From contig JAHBUY010000001.1 in the NCBI GenBank assembly GCA_019637795.1, forward strand, positions 1-64,000: a DNA stretch of 64,000 nt, read 5' to 3'. Shown one piece after another: positions 17,817 through 27,782 of this stretch. Source of the stretch: a bacterium (lineage in GTDB: Bacteria; Desulfobacterota; Binatia; HRBIN30; CADEER01). Positions within the stretch are counted from its first letter, which is position 1, and every line of letters starts with the position of its first letter. Below the pieces are notes generated by a model. That model made no database searches, was not told the DNA's origin, and worked only from the letters and a program-made list of their open reading frames with translations. Both the position numbers and the translations under genes were made by a program.

Positions 17817-19124
17817 TCACAGGCTGTACGCGCGCTCGCCGTGCTGCGACAGATCCAGTCCCATCACCTCCTCCTCCTCGCTGGTGCGCAGACCCATCGT
17901 CGCATCCACCACCTTGAGGAGGACGAACGAGACGGCGAACGAATAGACGATGGTGGCGACGACCGAGACCGCCTGAATGCCGAACTGCGCCGCATTGCCG
18001 AAGAAGAGCCCATCCGCGCCGCCGGAGTTCACCGCTGCGCTGGCGAAGAGACCGGTCGCGAGCGCGCCCCAGGTGCCGCCGGCGCCGTGCACGCCGACGA
18101 CGTCGAGCGAATCGTCGTACCCGAACTTGAACTTGAGACTGACGGCGAAGTAGCAGAGCCCGCCGGCGACGGCGCCGATGAGCACCGCCGCCATCGGTCC
18201 GACGAAGCCCGCCGCGGGCGTGATCGCCACCAGGCCGGCGACCGACCCCGAGGCGGCGCCGAGCACGCTCGCCTTGCCGCGCTCGAGATACTCGGCCAGC
18301 GCCCAGGAGAGCGTCGCCGCCGCGGCCGCGAGATGCGTCGCCCCGAACGCCGATGCCGCGAGCCCGCTCGAGGCGAGCGCGCTGCCGGCATTGAAGCCGA
18401 ACCAGCCGAACCACAGGATGCCGGCGCCCAGCACGGTGAAGGGCAGGTTGTGCGGCAGCACGGGCTCGCGCGGCCAACCGAGCCGGCGCCCGAGCACCAG
18501 CGCCGACGCCAGCGCCGCCACGCCGGAGCTGATGTGCACCACCGTGCCGCCGGCGAAGTCGAGCGCCCCGAGGCGGCCGGCTCCCATCCACCCGCCACCC
18601 CACACCCAGTGCGCGATCGGCGCGTAGACCAGCGTCGCCCACAGCAGGGTGAAGACGACGAACGGTCCGAACCGCATCCGCTCGGCGAACGCGCCGCTGA
18701 TCAGCGCCGGCGTGATCACCGCGAACATCCCCTGGTACATGACGAAGAGGATGTCGGGAATCGTCTTGGCGAACGGGCTCGGCCCCTGGCCGACGCCGTT
18801 GAGGAACAGATAATCGAAGCCGCCGATGAGGCCGCCGATGTCGGTGCCGAAGGCCAGCGTGTAGCCGATGACGGCCCAGTGAATGCTCACCAGGCCGATG
18901 ATGAAGTAGCTGTGCATGATCGTGCCGAGCATGTTCTTCTGCCGCGTCATGCCGCCGTAGAAGAGCGCCAGTCCCGGCGTCATGAAGAGCACCAGAGCGG
19001 CCGAGGCCAGCATCCATGCCGTGTCGCCGGTATCCAACGTCGACGCCGCTCCTTCCTGTGCCATCGCCTGCGCCGCCGACAGGCAGACCGTTGCCACGCA
19101 CCCGTACCGCGCTATCCGTCTCAT
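17817..19124 (-). CDS. amt: Ammonium transporter, Amt family
   Basis: A 435-residue channel. A cleavable signal peptide (A-T-V-C-L-S-A-A-Q-A-M-A) precedes eleven hydrophobic helices. Family motifs: D-T-A-W-M-L near the start of helix 1, F-Y-G-G-M-T-R, V-W-G-G-G-W-M-G, V-H-I-S-S-G-V-A-A, D-V-V-G-V-H-G-A-G-G-T-W-G. The last is the second conserved pore-histidine region. The cytoplasmic tail D-L-S-Q-H-G-E-R-A-Y is the conserved Amt C-terminus contacted by GlnK. ATG 19124 opens the signal peptide; the longer frame to 19181 is not needed. It is 71 bases upstream of the P-II gene. Confidence 0.95.
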   Translation of the reverse strand: MRRIARYGCVATVCLSAAQAMAQEGAASTLDTGDTAWMLASAALVLFMTPGLALFYGGMTRQKNMLGTIMHSYFIIGLVSIHWAVIGYTLAFGTDIGGLIGGFDYLFLNGVGQGPSPFAKTIPDILFVMYQGMFAVITPALISGAFAERMRFGPFVVFTLLWATLVYAPIAHWVWGGGWMGAGRLGALDFAGGTVVHISSGVAALASALVLGRRLGWPREPVLPHNLPFTVLGAGILWFGWFGFNAGSALASSGLAASAFGATHLAAAAATLSWALAEYLERGKASVLGAASGSVAGLVAITPAAGFVGPMAAVLIGAVAGGLCYFAVSLKFKFGYDDSLDVVGVHGAGGTWGALATGLFASAAVNSGGADGLFFGNAAQFGIQAVSVVATIVYSFAVSFVLLKVVDATMGLRTSEEEEVMGLDLSQHGERAYSL

Positions 19125-19525
19125 CGTCTGGAACCCCCTTCGAACTCGCCCGGGCCTCGCTGCCGATGCTCCCGAACGCATTGCTCTGTCAGTGGTTGAA
19201 AAGCCCGACCTGGCGAGTGAGCAACCGCGGTGCCGACGTCAGCGATCCAGCAATGCGTCGCTAAGAGCCCTCGCATCCCGGCCATCACTGCTCAATTGCC
19301 GGGCACTGCCCAGAAAGCGGGCAGAGCGGGGCCATCGCTGATGCAAGGGTCGGAAGCTTCAGCGGTGCTCGGACGGGAGCACCGAGGCAGGCGGTTGCGC
19401 GGTTGGTGTTGGCTGTACCGGGCCCAGAATTTCTGCCCCCGACTGGTGCACGCCGTGGGCGTGCCAGCGCCTAGCCGGGGGTCGAGCGCATGGCAGTGCC
19501 GCTCCTCTCAGAAGCGACCCGCGAC
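19125..19525. other. Non-coding gap upstream of amt
   Basis: About 400 bases between amt and the SH3 gene, both on the minus strand. I see no convincing ORF or RNA gene. A GG-N10-GC spacing occurs at about 19296-19312 on the minus strand (CTGGGCAGTGCCCGGCAATT) and could be a poor sigma-54 site for amt, but the flanking bases fit the consensus badly. Confidence 0.4.
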
Positions 19526-20170
19526 TCAGAAGCGCACCCGCGACCGCCGGTTGCGCTCCTGGCGCTGCCCGTACAGCGTCCCGAACAGGAAGCCGATGAT
19601 CAGGCCGACCCCGGCGAGGGCCAATGACGGGCCGACGTCGAGCGCTGCCGGTGGCTCGACGATGGTCGGCACGGGCGGAGGCGCGACAGCCGGCTCCTCG
19701 GCCCGGGGGCGGGAGCCGGAGGTCGAGCCGGAGTGCTCCACGGCGGCCTCGAGCGACGCCAGGCGTTCGCGCAACGCGGCGAGCTCGCGGTCGATCGCCG
19801 GCGCTGCGGCGACCACGGCGGTCGCCGTCGGGTCAGGCGTCGCCGCCGGCGGCGTGTCGATGGCCGTCGCGACAGCGGCCATGGCGGGCAGCGCCGCGCC
19901 CGGGGCCAGCTCGACGAAGGCGGCGTTGACGTAGCCCCGCTCGCCGCTCTCGAGCACCACCACCACCCACTGCCCCACCCGCTCCTCCACCTGCACCCGC
20001 GCCCCCCGATGCAGGGCCGTGATCGCCGCGGTGTCCGGACCCGGTCCGCGGCGCACGTTGACCGCCGCGGCCCCGGTGATGGTTCCGGCGACACTGGCCC
20101 CGGCCGCGCGCTCGGCCGAGGGCACCAGCAACGCGGCCAGGACGGCGGAAAGGACGAGCATCCTGGGCAT
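19526..20170 (-). CDS. SH3-domain membrane protein
   Basis: A 214-residue envelope protein. A signal peptide (V-L-S-A-V-L-A-A-L-L-V-P) is followed by a bacterial SH3 domain: V-N-V-R-R-G-P-G-P-D-T, G-A-R-V-Q-V-E-E-R-V-G-Q-W-V-V-V, G-Y-V-N-A-A-F-V. A short predicted coiled coil (E-L-A-A-L-R-E-R-L-A-S-L-E-A-A-V) and a Pro-rich stretch lead to a C-terminal membrane helix (G-V-G-L-I-I-G-F-L-F-G-T-L-Y-G) with a basic cytoplasmic end. This resembles TIGR04211-type SH3 proteins. It begins 10 bases after the tRNA-Pro 3' end and may share its transcript. An ATG at 20161 is an alternative start. Confidence 0.75.
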   Translation of the reverse strand: MPRMLVLSAVLAALLVPSAERAAGASVAGTITGAAAVNVRRGPGPDTAAITALHRGARVQVEERVGQWVVVVLESGERGYVNAAFVELAPGAALPAMAAVATAIDTPPAATPDPTATAVVAAAPAIDRELAALRERLASLEAAVEHSGSTSGSRPRAEEPAVAPPPVPTIVEPPAALDVGPSLALAGVGLIIGFLFGTLYGQRQERNRRSRVRF

Positions 20171-20179
20171 GGGCGAGAA

Positions 20180-20256
20180 TGGTCGGGGTGACTGGACTTG
20201 AACCAGCGACCTCACGGTCCCGAACCGTGCGCTCTACCAGTCTGAGCTACACCCCG
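20180..20256 (-). tRNA. tRNA-Pro (anticodon CGG)
   Basis: A 77-base tRNA with encoded CCA. Acceptor strands CGGGGTG (20256-20250) and CACCCCG (20190-20184) pair fully, with discriminator A. D-arm TAGCTCAGACTGGTAGAGC, anticodon loop TTCGGGA (anticodon CGG, 20222-20220) on stem CACGG/CCGTG, and T-arm CTGGTTCAAGTCCAG are all intact. It reads CCG codons, which are frequent here. Confidence 0.97.
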
Positions 20257-20407
20257 TCTCGAAGGGCCCGGCCGCGGCCGGAACGAATGCAGTGAAGGCA
20301 CGGTGCCTAACACACCCGTTCGGCTTTGCAAACCAACCGGCGCGGAGCGCGCGCGCCGCGGCGGCCGGCGGATCCGCGACCACGGTGAGGAGGGCGGCGC
20401 GCCGCGA

Positions 20408-22387
20408 TCAGGCCGAGGCGAGGCCCCGGGCGGCGCCGGCGCTGCTGCCGGGCTCGAGGGTGAAGAAGAAGGCGGCGCCCGCGCCGACGCGGCCGTCCGC
20501 CCAGATGCGGCCGCCGTGCCGGTGGATGATGCGCTGCACCGTCGCCAGGCCGATGCCGACGCCGTCGAACTCGCGCTCGCCGTGCAGGCGCACGAAGGGC
20601 TGGAACAGGGTTGCCGCGTGTTCGGGGTCGAAGCCGACGCCATTGTCGCGGACGAAGAAGACGTCCGGCGCGCCGGCGATCACCCCCACCTCGATCGCCG
20701 CCACCGGGCGCGGCGCGCTGTACTTCCAGGCGTTGGTGAGCAGGTTGTCGATCACGACACGCAGCAGGCGGCGGTCGCCGTGCGCCTGCAGTCCATCGCC
20801 GGCGGTCATCCGCACGTCGCGCCCGGGATCGCGTGCCCGCAGGTCGTCGAGCGCGGCGCGGGCGAGCGCGCCGAGGTCGACGGGCGCGCGCTCGATCTCG
20901 CCGCTGGCGGTGCGCGCCAGGCCGAGCAGCGCCTCGATGCGCTCGCCCATGCGCGCCGTGGCGATCCGCACGCGCCGCAGATGCGCCAGTCCGCGCGCGT
21001 CGAGTTGATGGCCCGCGTCCTCGAGCAGGGCGCGGCTGAATCCCTCGATGGCCCGCAACGGCGCCCGCAGATCATGCGAGACCGAGGCGCTGAACGCCTC
21101 GAGGTCGGCGTTCGCCGCCTCGAGCTGCGCCGTCCGCTCGCGCACCCGCCGCTCCAGGGTGTCGTTGAGCGCCCGCAACTCGCCATCGGCGCGCCGCCGC
21201 TCGCTGATGTCGCGGGCGATGCCGAGGAAGCCGAAGGGCTTGCCGTCGCGCAGCAGCACGCGGGTGCTGACCTCGACCGGCAGGCGGCGCCCTTCCTTGG
21301 TGCGGATCTCGACCTCGACCACCGACGGCACCGGCAGGTTGGCGATCGACCGCCGCAGCAGCGCCTGCAGCCGCGGCAGGTCCTCGTCGGCGAGCAACTG
21401 GCCGACGTGCATGCGCCGCGCCTCGGTTTCGTCGTACCCGGTCACCCGCCGACCGACGGAGTTGAGCTCGACGAAGAACCCCTCGAGGTCGAGCACGAAG
21501 ATGGCGTCGCGCGCGTTGTCGAACAACGCCCGGTATCGCTCCTCGCTCGCCCGCAGCGCCGCCGTCGCCCGGCGCTGGGCGGTGACGTCGCGCAGGATCA
21601 CCTGCAGGGTCCCATCGGCGGTGGCGCCGAACGGCAGCAGGGTCACCGCCATGTCCACCATCACGCCGTCCAGCCGCACGAAGCGGTGCTCGACGGTGTC
21701 CACCGGCGCGCGGCGTTCCATGGCGCTCAGCGCCCGCGTCATCAGACGGGCGCGATCCTCGGGATGGGCGAAGTCGAAGATCGACTGGCCGATCAGATCG
21801 AGCGGCCGCCGCGCGCCGAGGAGCTCGGCGCCGGCGCGATTGAGGAAGACCAGGCGCAGATCGCGATGCACGCCGATGCCGTCGGGACTGCGCTCGACGA
21901 GGTCGCGGTAGCGGCCCTCGCTCTCGCGCAACGCCGTTTCGGCGCGGACGCGACCGGTGATGTCGCTGACGACGCCCTGCAGGCGCACGCCGCCGTAGTC
22001 GCTGCGGCCGCGATGCATCCGGCTGCGCACCCAGCACATGGCGCCGTCGGGGTGGAGGATCCGGAGCTCCACCTCCTCGTGCTCGGTCTCGCCGGCCCAC
22101 AGGCGCGCCACCGCCGCGCGCACCCGCGTACGGTCGTCCGGGTGCACCATCTCCACCCACCGCGTCTCGTCGTCGGCGAGGTCGCGCAGCGGCCGCCCGA
22201 GGATCTGGTCGGCCATCGGGGAGTGGTAGCGGGCGCGCAGGCGCCGGGCGGCGTCGAAGTCGGCGCTCCACAGAAAGTCGGGGACCGCCGCCAGCAGCGT
22301 GTCGATCGGCGAGCCCGGCGGCGGCGCGGCCGCCCGCCGCACGCTCCGCCGGCCGATGCGACGCCGAGTGATCATACGCCTCGCCAT
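20408..22387 (-). CDS. Multi-PAS sensor histidine kinase
   Basis: A 659-residue soluble sensor kinase without membrane segments. Three PAS domains follow one another: about residues 30-150 (ending V-S-D-I-T-G-R), 155-280 (D-V-T-A-Q-R-R) and 285-400 ([10 protein letters not shown]). A short coiled coil leads to HisKA with [13 protein letters not shown], and HATPase_c with [17 protein letters not shown] and G-I-G-L-A-T-V. The H-box and signalling helix resemble bacteriophytochrome-type kinases. No response regulator is adjacent. The start is uncertain: ATG 22387 or 22375; upstream open frame is low-complexity and not conserved. Confidence 0.85.
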   Translation of the reverse strand: MARRMITRRRIGRRSVRRAAAPPPGSPIDTLLAAVPDFLWSADFDAARRLRARYHSPMADQILGRPLRDLADDETRWVEMVHPDDRTRVRAAVARLWAGETEHEEVELRILHPDGAMCWVRSRMHRGRSDYGGVRLQGVVSDITGRVRAETALRESEGRYRDLVERSPDGIGVHRDLRLVFLNRAGAELLGARRPLDLIGQSIFDFAHPEDRARLMTRALSAMERRAPVDTVEHRFVRLDGVMVDMAVTLLPFGATADGTLQVILRDVTAQRRATAALRASEERYRALFDNARDAIFVLDLEGFFVELNSVGRRVTGYDETEARRMHVGQLLADEDLPRLQALLRRSIANLPVPSVVEVEIRTKEGRRLPVEVSTRVLLRDGKPFGFLGIARDISERRRADGELRALNDTLERRVRERTAQLEAANADLEAFSASVSHDLRAPLRAIEGFSRALLEDAGHQLDARGLAHLRRVRIATARMGERIEALLGLARTASGEIERAPVDLGALARAALDDLRARDPGRDVRMTAGDGLQAHGDRRLLRVVIDNLLTNAWKYSAPRPVAAIEVGVIAGAPDVFFVRDNGVGFDPEHAATLFQPFVRLHGEREFDGVGIGLATVQRIIHRHGGRIWADGRVGAGAAFFFTLEPGSSAGAARGLASA

Positions 22388-22698
22388 CTCGCCGGCGGCG
22401 GCGCGCCGGCCGCGCCCGGCGGGGCGGCGCGACGGCGGGTGCGGGATGCGATGCGGGAACGATCCATCGGGAACAGGCGGAGAACGCTCCGACTCCGTCT
22501 GCCGATGCCATGCCATCCCACACAGCGCAGTCGACGCGGCGCAGGAAGGGCGCCGCGCCCACGGTGCCGCGGCAGATCCGCGACGCCGCGACGGACGCCG
22601 CGTCGATTGGGCGCTCCGCGCGCCGGCGCGCCGTCCGCTCGCGCGCTGGCGACCGCGCTCGTCACCGCGCACACCGCCGCGCACGCCGCGGCGGTCGC
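22388..22698. other. Gap between rpe and the PAS kinase
   Basis: Very GC-rich sequence with many Arg-coding triplets in all frames. I see no convincing gene, RNA or clear terminator. It is the likely location of the kinase promoter. Confidence 0.4.
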
Positions 22699-23352
22699 TC
22701 AGCCGATGGCGCCGCGGATCTCGGCGATCGTCGCCTGGTAGCTCGCGGTCTGGAAGATGCCGGTGCCGATGACGAAGACCTCGGCGCCCGCCGCCGACAC
22801 CGCGCCGACGTTGCCGGTCTTCACGCCGCCATCGACCTCGATCAGGAAGTCCAGCCCGCGCTCGCGCTTGATGCGACTCGCCAGCGCCAGCTTGTCGAGC
22901 GCGGTGGAGATGAAGCTCTGCCCGCCGAAGCCGGGGTTGACGCTCATGACCAGCACCATGTCGATGTCGGGCAGGATGTCGTCGAGAGTATGGAACGGCG
23001 TCGCCGGATTGAGCACCACGGACGGCTTGCAGCCGTGGGCGCGGATGTCCTGCACGACGGCGTGCAGATGCGGGCAGGTCTCCTGGTGCACCGAGATGTA
23101 GGTCGCGCCCGCCTTGGCATAGTCCGCGATGTAGCGGTCGGGATTGGTGATCATCAGGTGCACGTCGAGCGGCAGCTCGGTCGCCCGCCGGATCGCCGCC
23201 ACCACCGGCGGGCCGATGGTGAGATTGGGCACGAAGTGCCCGTCCATGACGTCGACGTGGATCCAGTCGGCCCCCGCCGCCTCGACCGCCTTCACCTCGG
23301 CGCCGAGGCGGCCGAAGTCCGCTGCCAGAATCGATGCCGCGATCCGCTTCAC
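22699..23352 (-). CDS. rpe: Ribulose-phosphate 3-epimerase
   Basis: A 217-residue TIM-barrel enzyme interconverting ribulose 5-phosphate and xylulose 5-phosphate. Motifs: S-I-L-A-A-D-F near the N-terminus, [12 protein letters not shown] (metal His/Asp), [20 protein letters not shown], and E-V-D-G-G-V-K. It starts with GTG. It closes the def-fmt-rsmB-rpe order seen in many bacteria, 67 bases after rsmB. Confidence 0.95.
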   Translation of the reverse strand: MKRIAASILAADFGRLGAEVKAVEAAGADWIHVDVMDGHFVPNLTIGPPVVAAIRRATELPLDVHLMITNPDRYIADYAKAGATYISVHQETCPHLHAVVQDIRAHGCKPSVVLNPATPFHTLDDILPDIDMVLVMSVNPGFGGQSFISTALDKLALASRIKRERGLDFLIEVDGGVKTGNVGAVSAAGAEVFVIGTGIFQTASYQATIAEIRGAIG

Positions 23353-23419
23353 GGTCCGGACCTTACCGGGAATCGGTCCACGAGACCACCGCGCCGGCGC
23401 GCGCGCCCGGCGGCCGGGC

Positions 23420-24769
23420 TCAGCGGCGCGTCATGCGCACGGCGAAGAACCCGTCGAGGCCGTGGCGGTGCGGCGCGGTGCGCAGGGCGCCGCCGGCGTC
23501 CACCAGCGCGTGCGCCGCGGCGGGGAGCAGCCGGCGCGGATCATCGGTGGCGAAATCCGGATGCGACGCCAGGAACGCGGCGACGACGTCGTCGTTCTCG
23601 GCGCGCACGATCGTGCAGGTGGCATAGAGCAGCACGCCGCCGGGGCGGACGTGCGGCGCCGCGGCCGCGAGCAGCCGCGACTGGAGGGCGGCGAGATCGG
23701 CGAGATCGGCCGGCCGGCGCCGCCAACGGATCTCCGGATGCTGGCGCAGGGTCCCGAGGCCGGAGCACGGCGCGTCGACCAGCACCGCGTCGAAGGCCGC
23801 CGCCGCGGGCAGCGGCAGCCGCGTCGCGTCGGCGCGGGCGCGGACGATCCGCAATCCCAGTCGCCCGGCCTCGGCGCCGAGGCGCGCCAGGCCGCCGTGC
23901 TGCAGGTCGAGGGCCAGCACGACGCCGCGGCCACCGACCTGCCCGGCGGCCGCCAGCGCCTTGCCGCCGGGCGCGGCGCAGACATCGAGCACGCGGCCGC
24001 CCGGCCGCGCCCCGAGCATCGCCGCGACGAGCTGCGATGCCTCCCCCTGCACCGTGAACCACCCGTCGCGCCACCCGGGCAGCGCGATCGGATCGGCCGC
24101 CGTCTCCAGCACCAGGCCGTCGGGCGCGTAGGTCGTCGGCCGCGCCGCGACCTGCGCGTCGGCGAGCGCGGCGATCACCGTCGACCGCGGCACGCGCGCC
24201 GACAGCACGCGCAGCACGGTGGGCGCCGCGTCGTTGTCCGCCGCCAGCAGCGCCGCCGCCTCCGCGTCGCCGAGCTCGCGGCGCCAGCGCTCGACCAGCC
24301 AGGGCGGATGCGAGGTCGCGACCGCCAGGTGAGCGGTGCGGTCGGACTCGGGCGGCAGGTGGAGCGGCCGGCCTTCGCGCAGGAAGCGGCGGAGCACGGC
24401 GTTGACCAGGCCGCTCGGCGCGCCGCCCTTGATCGTCTTCGCCAGCTCGACGGCGGTGTCCACGGCGGCGAACGCCGGCACGCGATCGAGCCGGACGAGC
24501 TGGAAGAGGGCCAGCCGCAGCAGCGTCCGCACCTCGACGTCGAGCCGGCGCGGCGCGCGCCCCAGATGCGCGAGCACGTGGTCGAGGAGCCCCTGCCAGG
24601 CCAGCGTGCCGTAGACCAACTGGGTGGCGAAGCCGCGGTCGCGCGGTTCCAGGTGCGCGCCGCGCAGGCTGGTGCCGAGCGCGGCGTCGGCGAACGCGCC
24701 GTCCTCGACGGCGTTCAGCACCCGCCAGGCGAGGCGTCGCGGCTCAGCGCGCGGCGGCCGCGGCGCCAA
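23420..24769 (-). CDS. rsmB: 16S rRNA (cytosine-967 C5)-methyltransferase
   Basis: A 449-residue protein with an N-terminal NusB-like helical domain (about 10-145) and a C-terminal Rossmann methyltransferase. AdoMet motif I is V-L-D-V-C-A-A-P-G-G-K near 258-268; motif IV is V-D-A-P-C-S-G-L-G-T; the catalytic Cys lies in Y-A-T-C-T-I. The start is TTG, with GGGAG seven bases upstream, and overlaps the end of fmt by 26 bases, so translation is probably coupled. Confidence 0.93.
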   Translation of the reverse strand: MAPRPPRAEPRRLAWRVLNAVEDGAFADAALGTSLRGAHLEPRDRGFATQLVYGTLAWQGLLDHVLAHLGRAPRRLDVEVRTLLRLALFQLVRLDRVPAFAAVDTAVELAKTIKGGAPSGLVNAVLRRFLREGRPLHLPPESDRTAHLAVATSHPPWLVERWRRELGDAEAAALLAADNDAAPTVLRVLSARVPRSTVIAALADAQVAARPTTYAPDGLVLETAADPIALPGWRDGWFTVQGEASQLVAAMLGARPGGRVLDVCAAPGGKALAAAGQVGGRGVVLALDLQHGGLARLGAEAGRLGLRIVRARADATRLPLPAAAAFDAVLVDAPCSGLGTLRQHPEIRWRRRPADLADLAALQSRLLAAAAPHVRPGGVLLYATCTIVRAENDDVVAAFLASHPDFATDDPRRLLPAAAHALVDAGGALRTAPHRHGLDGFFAVRMTRR

Positions 24770-25688
24770 GCCGCTCTCCCACCGCCACGCCGCCGCCGCG
24801 GGTGAACTCGCGCGCCGGCAGCGCCTTGCGGCCCTCGAGCTGCAGCGTCTCGATCGCCAGCACCCCCTCCCCGGTGGCGACGCGGATGCGGTCGCCGATC
24901 GCGACCACGCAGCCGGGTTCGCCGCCGCCGCGCTCCGGGTGGGCGACGTGCACCTTGAGCAGTTTGCCGCGCAGCGTCGTGTGGGCGGAGGGCCACGGAT
25001 TGAAGCCGCGCACCTGGCGCGCCAGCACCGCCGCCGGCCGCCGCCAGTCGATCGCGCCCTGCTCCTTGCGGATCATCGGCGCCAACGTCGCCCGCGCGTG
25101 ATCCTGCGGGGTCGCCGTGAGCGTCCCGGCATGGAGGCCGTCCAGCGCCTCCATCAGCGCCGCGGCGCCGAGCAGCGCCAGCCGCGACTGCAGGGCGCCG
25201 TAGGTCTCGTCGGCGCCGATCGGCGTCGCGCGCTGCAGCAGCACGTCGCCCTCGTCCATGCGCTCGTTCATCCGCATGATGGTGACGCCGGTCCGCTCAT
25301 CGCCCTCGAGGATCGCCCACTGGATCGGCGCCGCGCCGCGGTGAGCGGGCAGCAGCGAGGCGTGCACGTTGAGGCAGCCGAGATGCGGCGTCTCGAGGAT
25401 CCGCGGCGGCAGAATGCGGCCGTAGGCCGCGACCACCGCGAGATCCGGCCGCCAGGCCGCCAGCGCGGCGGGGAATTCGTCGCTGCGGAGCTTCACCGGC
25501 TGCGCGACGCGCAACCCGCACGCCTGCGCCAGTTGCTTCACCGGCGGCGCCTGCAGCTTCTGGCCCCGGCCGGCCGGCCGATCCGGCTGGCAGACGACGC
25601 CGACCACGTCGTCAGGCCCGTCGATCAGCGCCTGCAGGACCGGCACCGCGAATTCGGGCGTGCCGAAGAACGCGACGCGATACCTCAT
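24744..25688 (-). CDS. fmt: Methionyl-tRNA formyltransferase
   Basis: A 314-residue enzyme that formylates initiator Met-tRNA. Visible: R-V-A-F-F-G-T-P-E-F-A at the start, the folate-site H-A-S-L-L-P-A-H-R-G-A-A-P-I-Q-W-A-I region, G-V-T-I-M-R-M-N-E-R-M-D-E-G-D-V-L, and the C-terminal domain beginning near V-R-G-F-N-P-W-P. The gap to def upstream is 215 bases. Confidence 0.95.
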   Translation of the reverse strand: MRYRVAFFGTPEFAVPVLQALIDGPDDVVGVVCQPDRPAGRGQKLQAPPVKQLAQACGLRVAQPVKLRSDEFPAALAAWRPDLAVVAAYGRILPPRILETPHLGCLNVHASLLPAHRGAAPIQWAILEGDERTGVTIMRMNERMDEGDVLLQRATPIGADETYGALQSRLALLGAAALMEALDGLHAGTLTATPQDHARATLAPMIRKEQGAIDWRRPAAVLARQVRGFNPWPSAHTTLRGKLLKVHVAHPERGGGEPGCVVAIGDRIRVATGEGVLAIETLQLEGRKALPAREFTRGGGVAVGERLGAAAAAR

Positions 25689-25903
25689 GGCGGGGCGGGA
25701 TGCGGGAGTCTCGCTGTGGCGGAGACGGGATCAGCGCCGCGGAGCGAAGCCGCGCCAGGGCGCAGGGGCCTGCGGGCCCGGATCGGCGTTCGCGACCCCA
25801 CCCGCCAGCGGCCTCGGCGGCCGGGTCGTCGAGGCCGCCTCTCGCCCCGGGCTGGGCGTCCCCACGCCGCCGCGTTGATGGTCGTCCCTCATCGCGTCGG
25901 GGC

Positions 25904-26458
25904 TCAGATGCCGGCGTCGTCCGCGCGCGCCGGCTTGTAGGTGTCGAGGTCGATGCCGTCGCGGATCATCTTGCGCAGGCGGCGCTTGTACGAGTCGCGC
26001 TTGAGGGCGCTGATGCGATCGATGAAGAGCTTGCCGTCGAGGTGGTCGAGCTCGTGTTGCAGGGCCACGGCGAGCAGGCCGTCGGCCTCGATCGCGATCT
26101 CCCGCTGATCGACGCTCCAGGCCTTGAGGAGGATGCGCGCGCTGCGCCGCACCTCGGCGGTGTAGTCGACGACGCTGAGGCATCCCTCCTCCCAGAGGAT
26201 CGTCCCCTCGCGCTCCGCGATCACCGGGTTGATCAGCTTCAGGAGATGCTGGCCGGGATGCTCGGTGTCGACGTCGACGACGATCATCCGTTCGCCGACG
26301 CCCACCTGCGGCGCCGCCAGTCCGACGCCCGGCGCCGCGTACATCGTGTCGACCATGTCCCGCAGCAGCTCGTCGACCTGGCCGTCGATGTTGGTCACAT
26401 CGGTCGCCGTCCTCTTCAGGACCGGTTCCGGGTATTTGAGAATGCGTCGCAGGGCCAT
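25904..26458 (-). CDS. def: Peptide deformylase
   Basis: A 184-residue metalloenzyme removing N-formyl groups from nascent proteins. All three signature motifs are present: G-V-G-L-A-A-P-Q-V-G (about 44-53), E-E-G-C-L-S-V (metal Cys; one extra Glu before the usual E-G-C-L-S), and Q-H-E-L-D-H-L-D-G (H-E-x-x-H). The tail is extended and basic/acidic. It heads the def-fmt-rsmB-rpe cluster. Confidence 0.95.
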   Translation of the reverse strand: MALRRILKYPEPVLKRTATDVTNIDGQVDELLRDMVDTMYAAPGVGLAAPQVGVGERMIVVDVDTEHPGQHLLKLINPVIAEREGTILWEEGCLSVVDYTAEVRRSARILLKAWSVDQREIAIEADGLLAVALQHELDHLDGKLFIDRISALKRDSYKRRLRKMIRDGIDLDTYKPARADDAGI

Positions 26459-26583
26459 CGCGCGGAAGCTACCGCAATCGCGCCGGCGATGCAGCAGGGT
26501 CGGCCACTCGTGGACCCGCCCCGCCTGGACAAGGCGCCGGGCGCGCCGGCATAGTCGCCGGCGGTGTCGAGGCGGGTTCCGAG

Positions 26584-27732
26584 GTGACGGCAGGTGGGGC
26601 AGACGCGGCGACCCGTGCCCTGCTGCGGCTCGCGCTCCGCCCGGACGGCGCGGCGTTCGCCGCCGCGGCCGGGTCGGCGGCGGTGGACTGGCCAGCGCTG
26701 TTCGACCTGGCCCAGGCCCACAAGGTCGAAGCGCTGCTGGCAGCGCGCGCCGCCGCTGCCGGCCTGCCCGCCCGGCTGGGCGAGGACCTGGGGGAGCGGA
26801 TCGCCGCGGCGCAGCGCACCGCCGTCGCCCGCGGGGAGATGGCGGCGCGCACGCTGGCGATGCTGGCGACGGCGTTCGGCGAGGCCGCGGTGCCCTACTT
26901 CGTGATCAAGGGCAGCGTGCTGGCGCACGAGGTCTACGGCGCGCCGGAACGGCGGCGATTCTCCGACATCGACGTCGTCGTCCGCGCCGCCGACGTGCCG
27001 CGCGCCGAAGCGGCGCTCGAGCGCCTCGGCTATCGCCTCGGCGTCTGGCTGATCGCGCGCGGCGAGCTGAGCGCCGCGGAGCGCGCGGTCGCGGAACGAT
27101 TGACGCGCCGGTTCGCCGACCGCCACCTCGCCGCGCACGATTGGGCCGCGCCTCCGCGCCGTGGGCTGCTGGGCGTCGATCTGCACTGGCGGATCGCCCC
27201 CGACCGCCTGCCCGCGGACGAGAACGCGCTGTGGGAACACGTACGCGCGCTGTCCCTCGACGGCACCACCGTGCCGACGCTGTCGCCGCCGGCCGCGCTG
27301 CTGCACCTCGCCGCGCACGCCACCCGGCACTACCTCGCCAACTTCCGCCTCCTCCACCTCTGCGATCTCGCCTGGGCGGCGCAGCGCTACGCGAGCGAGT
27401 GGCCCGCGACCGTGGCGCTCGCCGAGCGCTGGCGCATGCGCTCCCATCTCGCGCGCGTCTTCGCGCTGGTCGAAGCCGTCTTCGACACGGCGCCGCCGGA
27501 CGTCGCGGGCGCGCGCGAGCGGACGACGCGCGCCACCGTCGATCTCGACCTCTTGTTCGGGGCGCCGCGCTACGCGCAGGGCACGCTGCGCGCGCGCCTC
27601 GGACCGGAGCTGCGCTGGGCGTGGGCCATGCGCAGCCTGCACGTGAACATCCCGACCTTCTTCGCCATCACGGCCGCCCGCGCCCGCATGCGCCGCGCCC
27701 GCGCCGGCATCGGCCAGCCGGCGCCGCGCTGA
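26584..27732 (+). CDS. Nucleotidyltransferase-fold protein (NTP_transf_5 type)
   Basis: A 382-residue protein. The core is an Ntn/pol-beta-like nucleotidyltransferase: F-V-I-K-G-S-V-L-A-H-E-V-Y, then R-R-F-S-D-I-D-V-V-V-R, where D-I-D supplies the metal aspartates near 128-130. Flanking regions are helical, with a later H-L-A-A-H-A-T-R-H-Y segment. Relatives occur in polysaccharide and secondary-metabolite clusters and their substrates are unknown. It starts with GTG after a GAGGCGGG sequence. It is alone on the plus strand, divergent from def. Confidence 0.78.
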   Translation: MTAGGADAATRALLRLALRPDGAAFAAAAGSAAVDWPALFDLAQAHKVEALLAARAAAAGLPARLGEDLGERIAAAQRTAVARGEMAARTLAMLATAFGEAAVPYFVIKGSVLAHEVYGAPERRRFSDIDVVVRAADVPRAEAALERLGYRLGVWLIARGELSAAERAVAERLTRRFADRHLAAHDWAAPPRRGLLGVDLHWRIAPDRLPADENALWEHVRALSLDGTTVPTLSPPAALLHLAAHATRHYLANFRLLHLCDLAWAAQRYASEWPATVALAERWRMRSHLARVFALVEAVFDTAPPDVAGARERTTRATVDLDLLFGAPRYAQGTLRARLGPELRWAWAMRSLHVNIPTFFAITAARARMRRARAGIGQPAPR

Positions 27733-27782
27733 CGGGGCCGCGGCGCCGCCGCAGGCTTCGCGACGGACCGCGAGGCGCCCGG

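Noticed and set aside
20171..20215. N-terminal extension of the SH3 protein
   Set aside because: It translates the 3' half of tRNA-Pro, a common artefact.
26584..27732. Minus-strand reading of the nucleotidyltransferase region as an extension of def
   Set aside because: The plus-strand frame has a coherent nucleotidyltransferase motif; the antisense frame does not.
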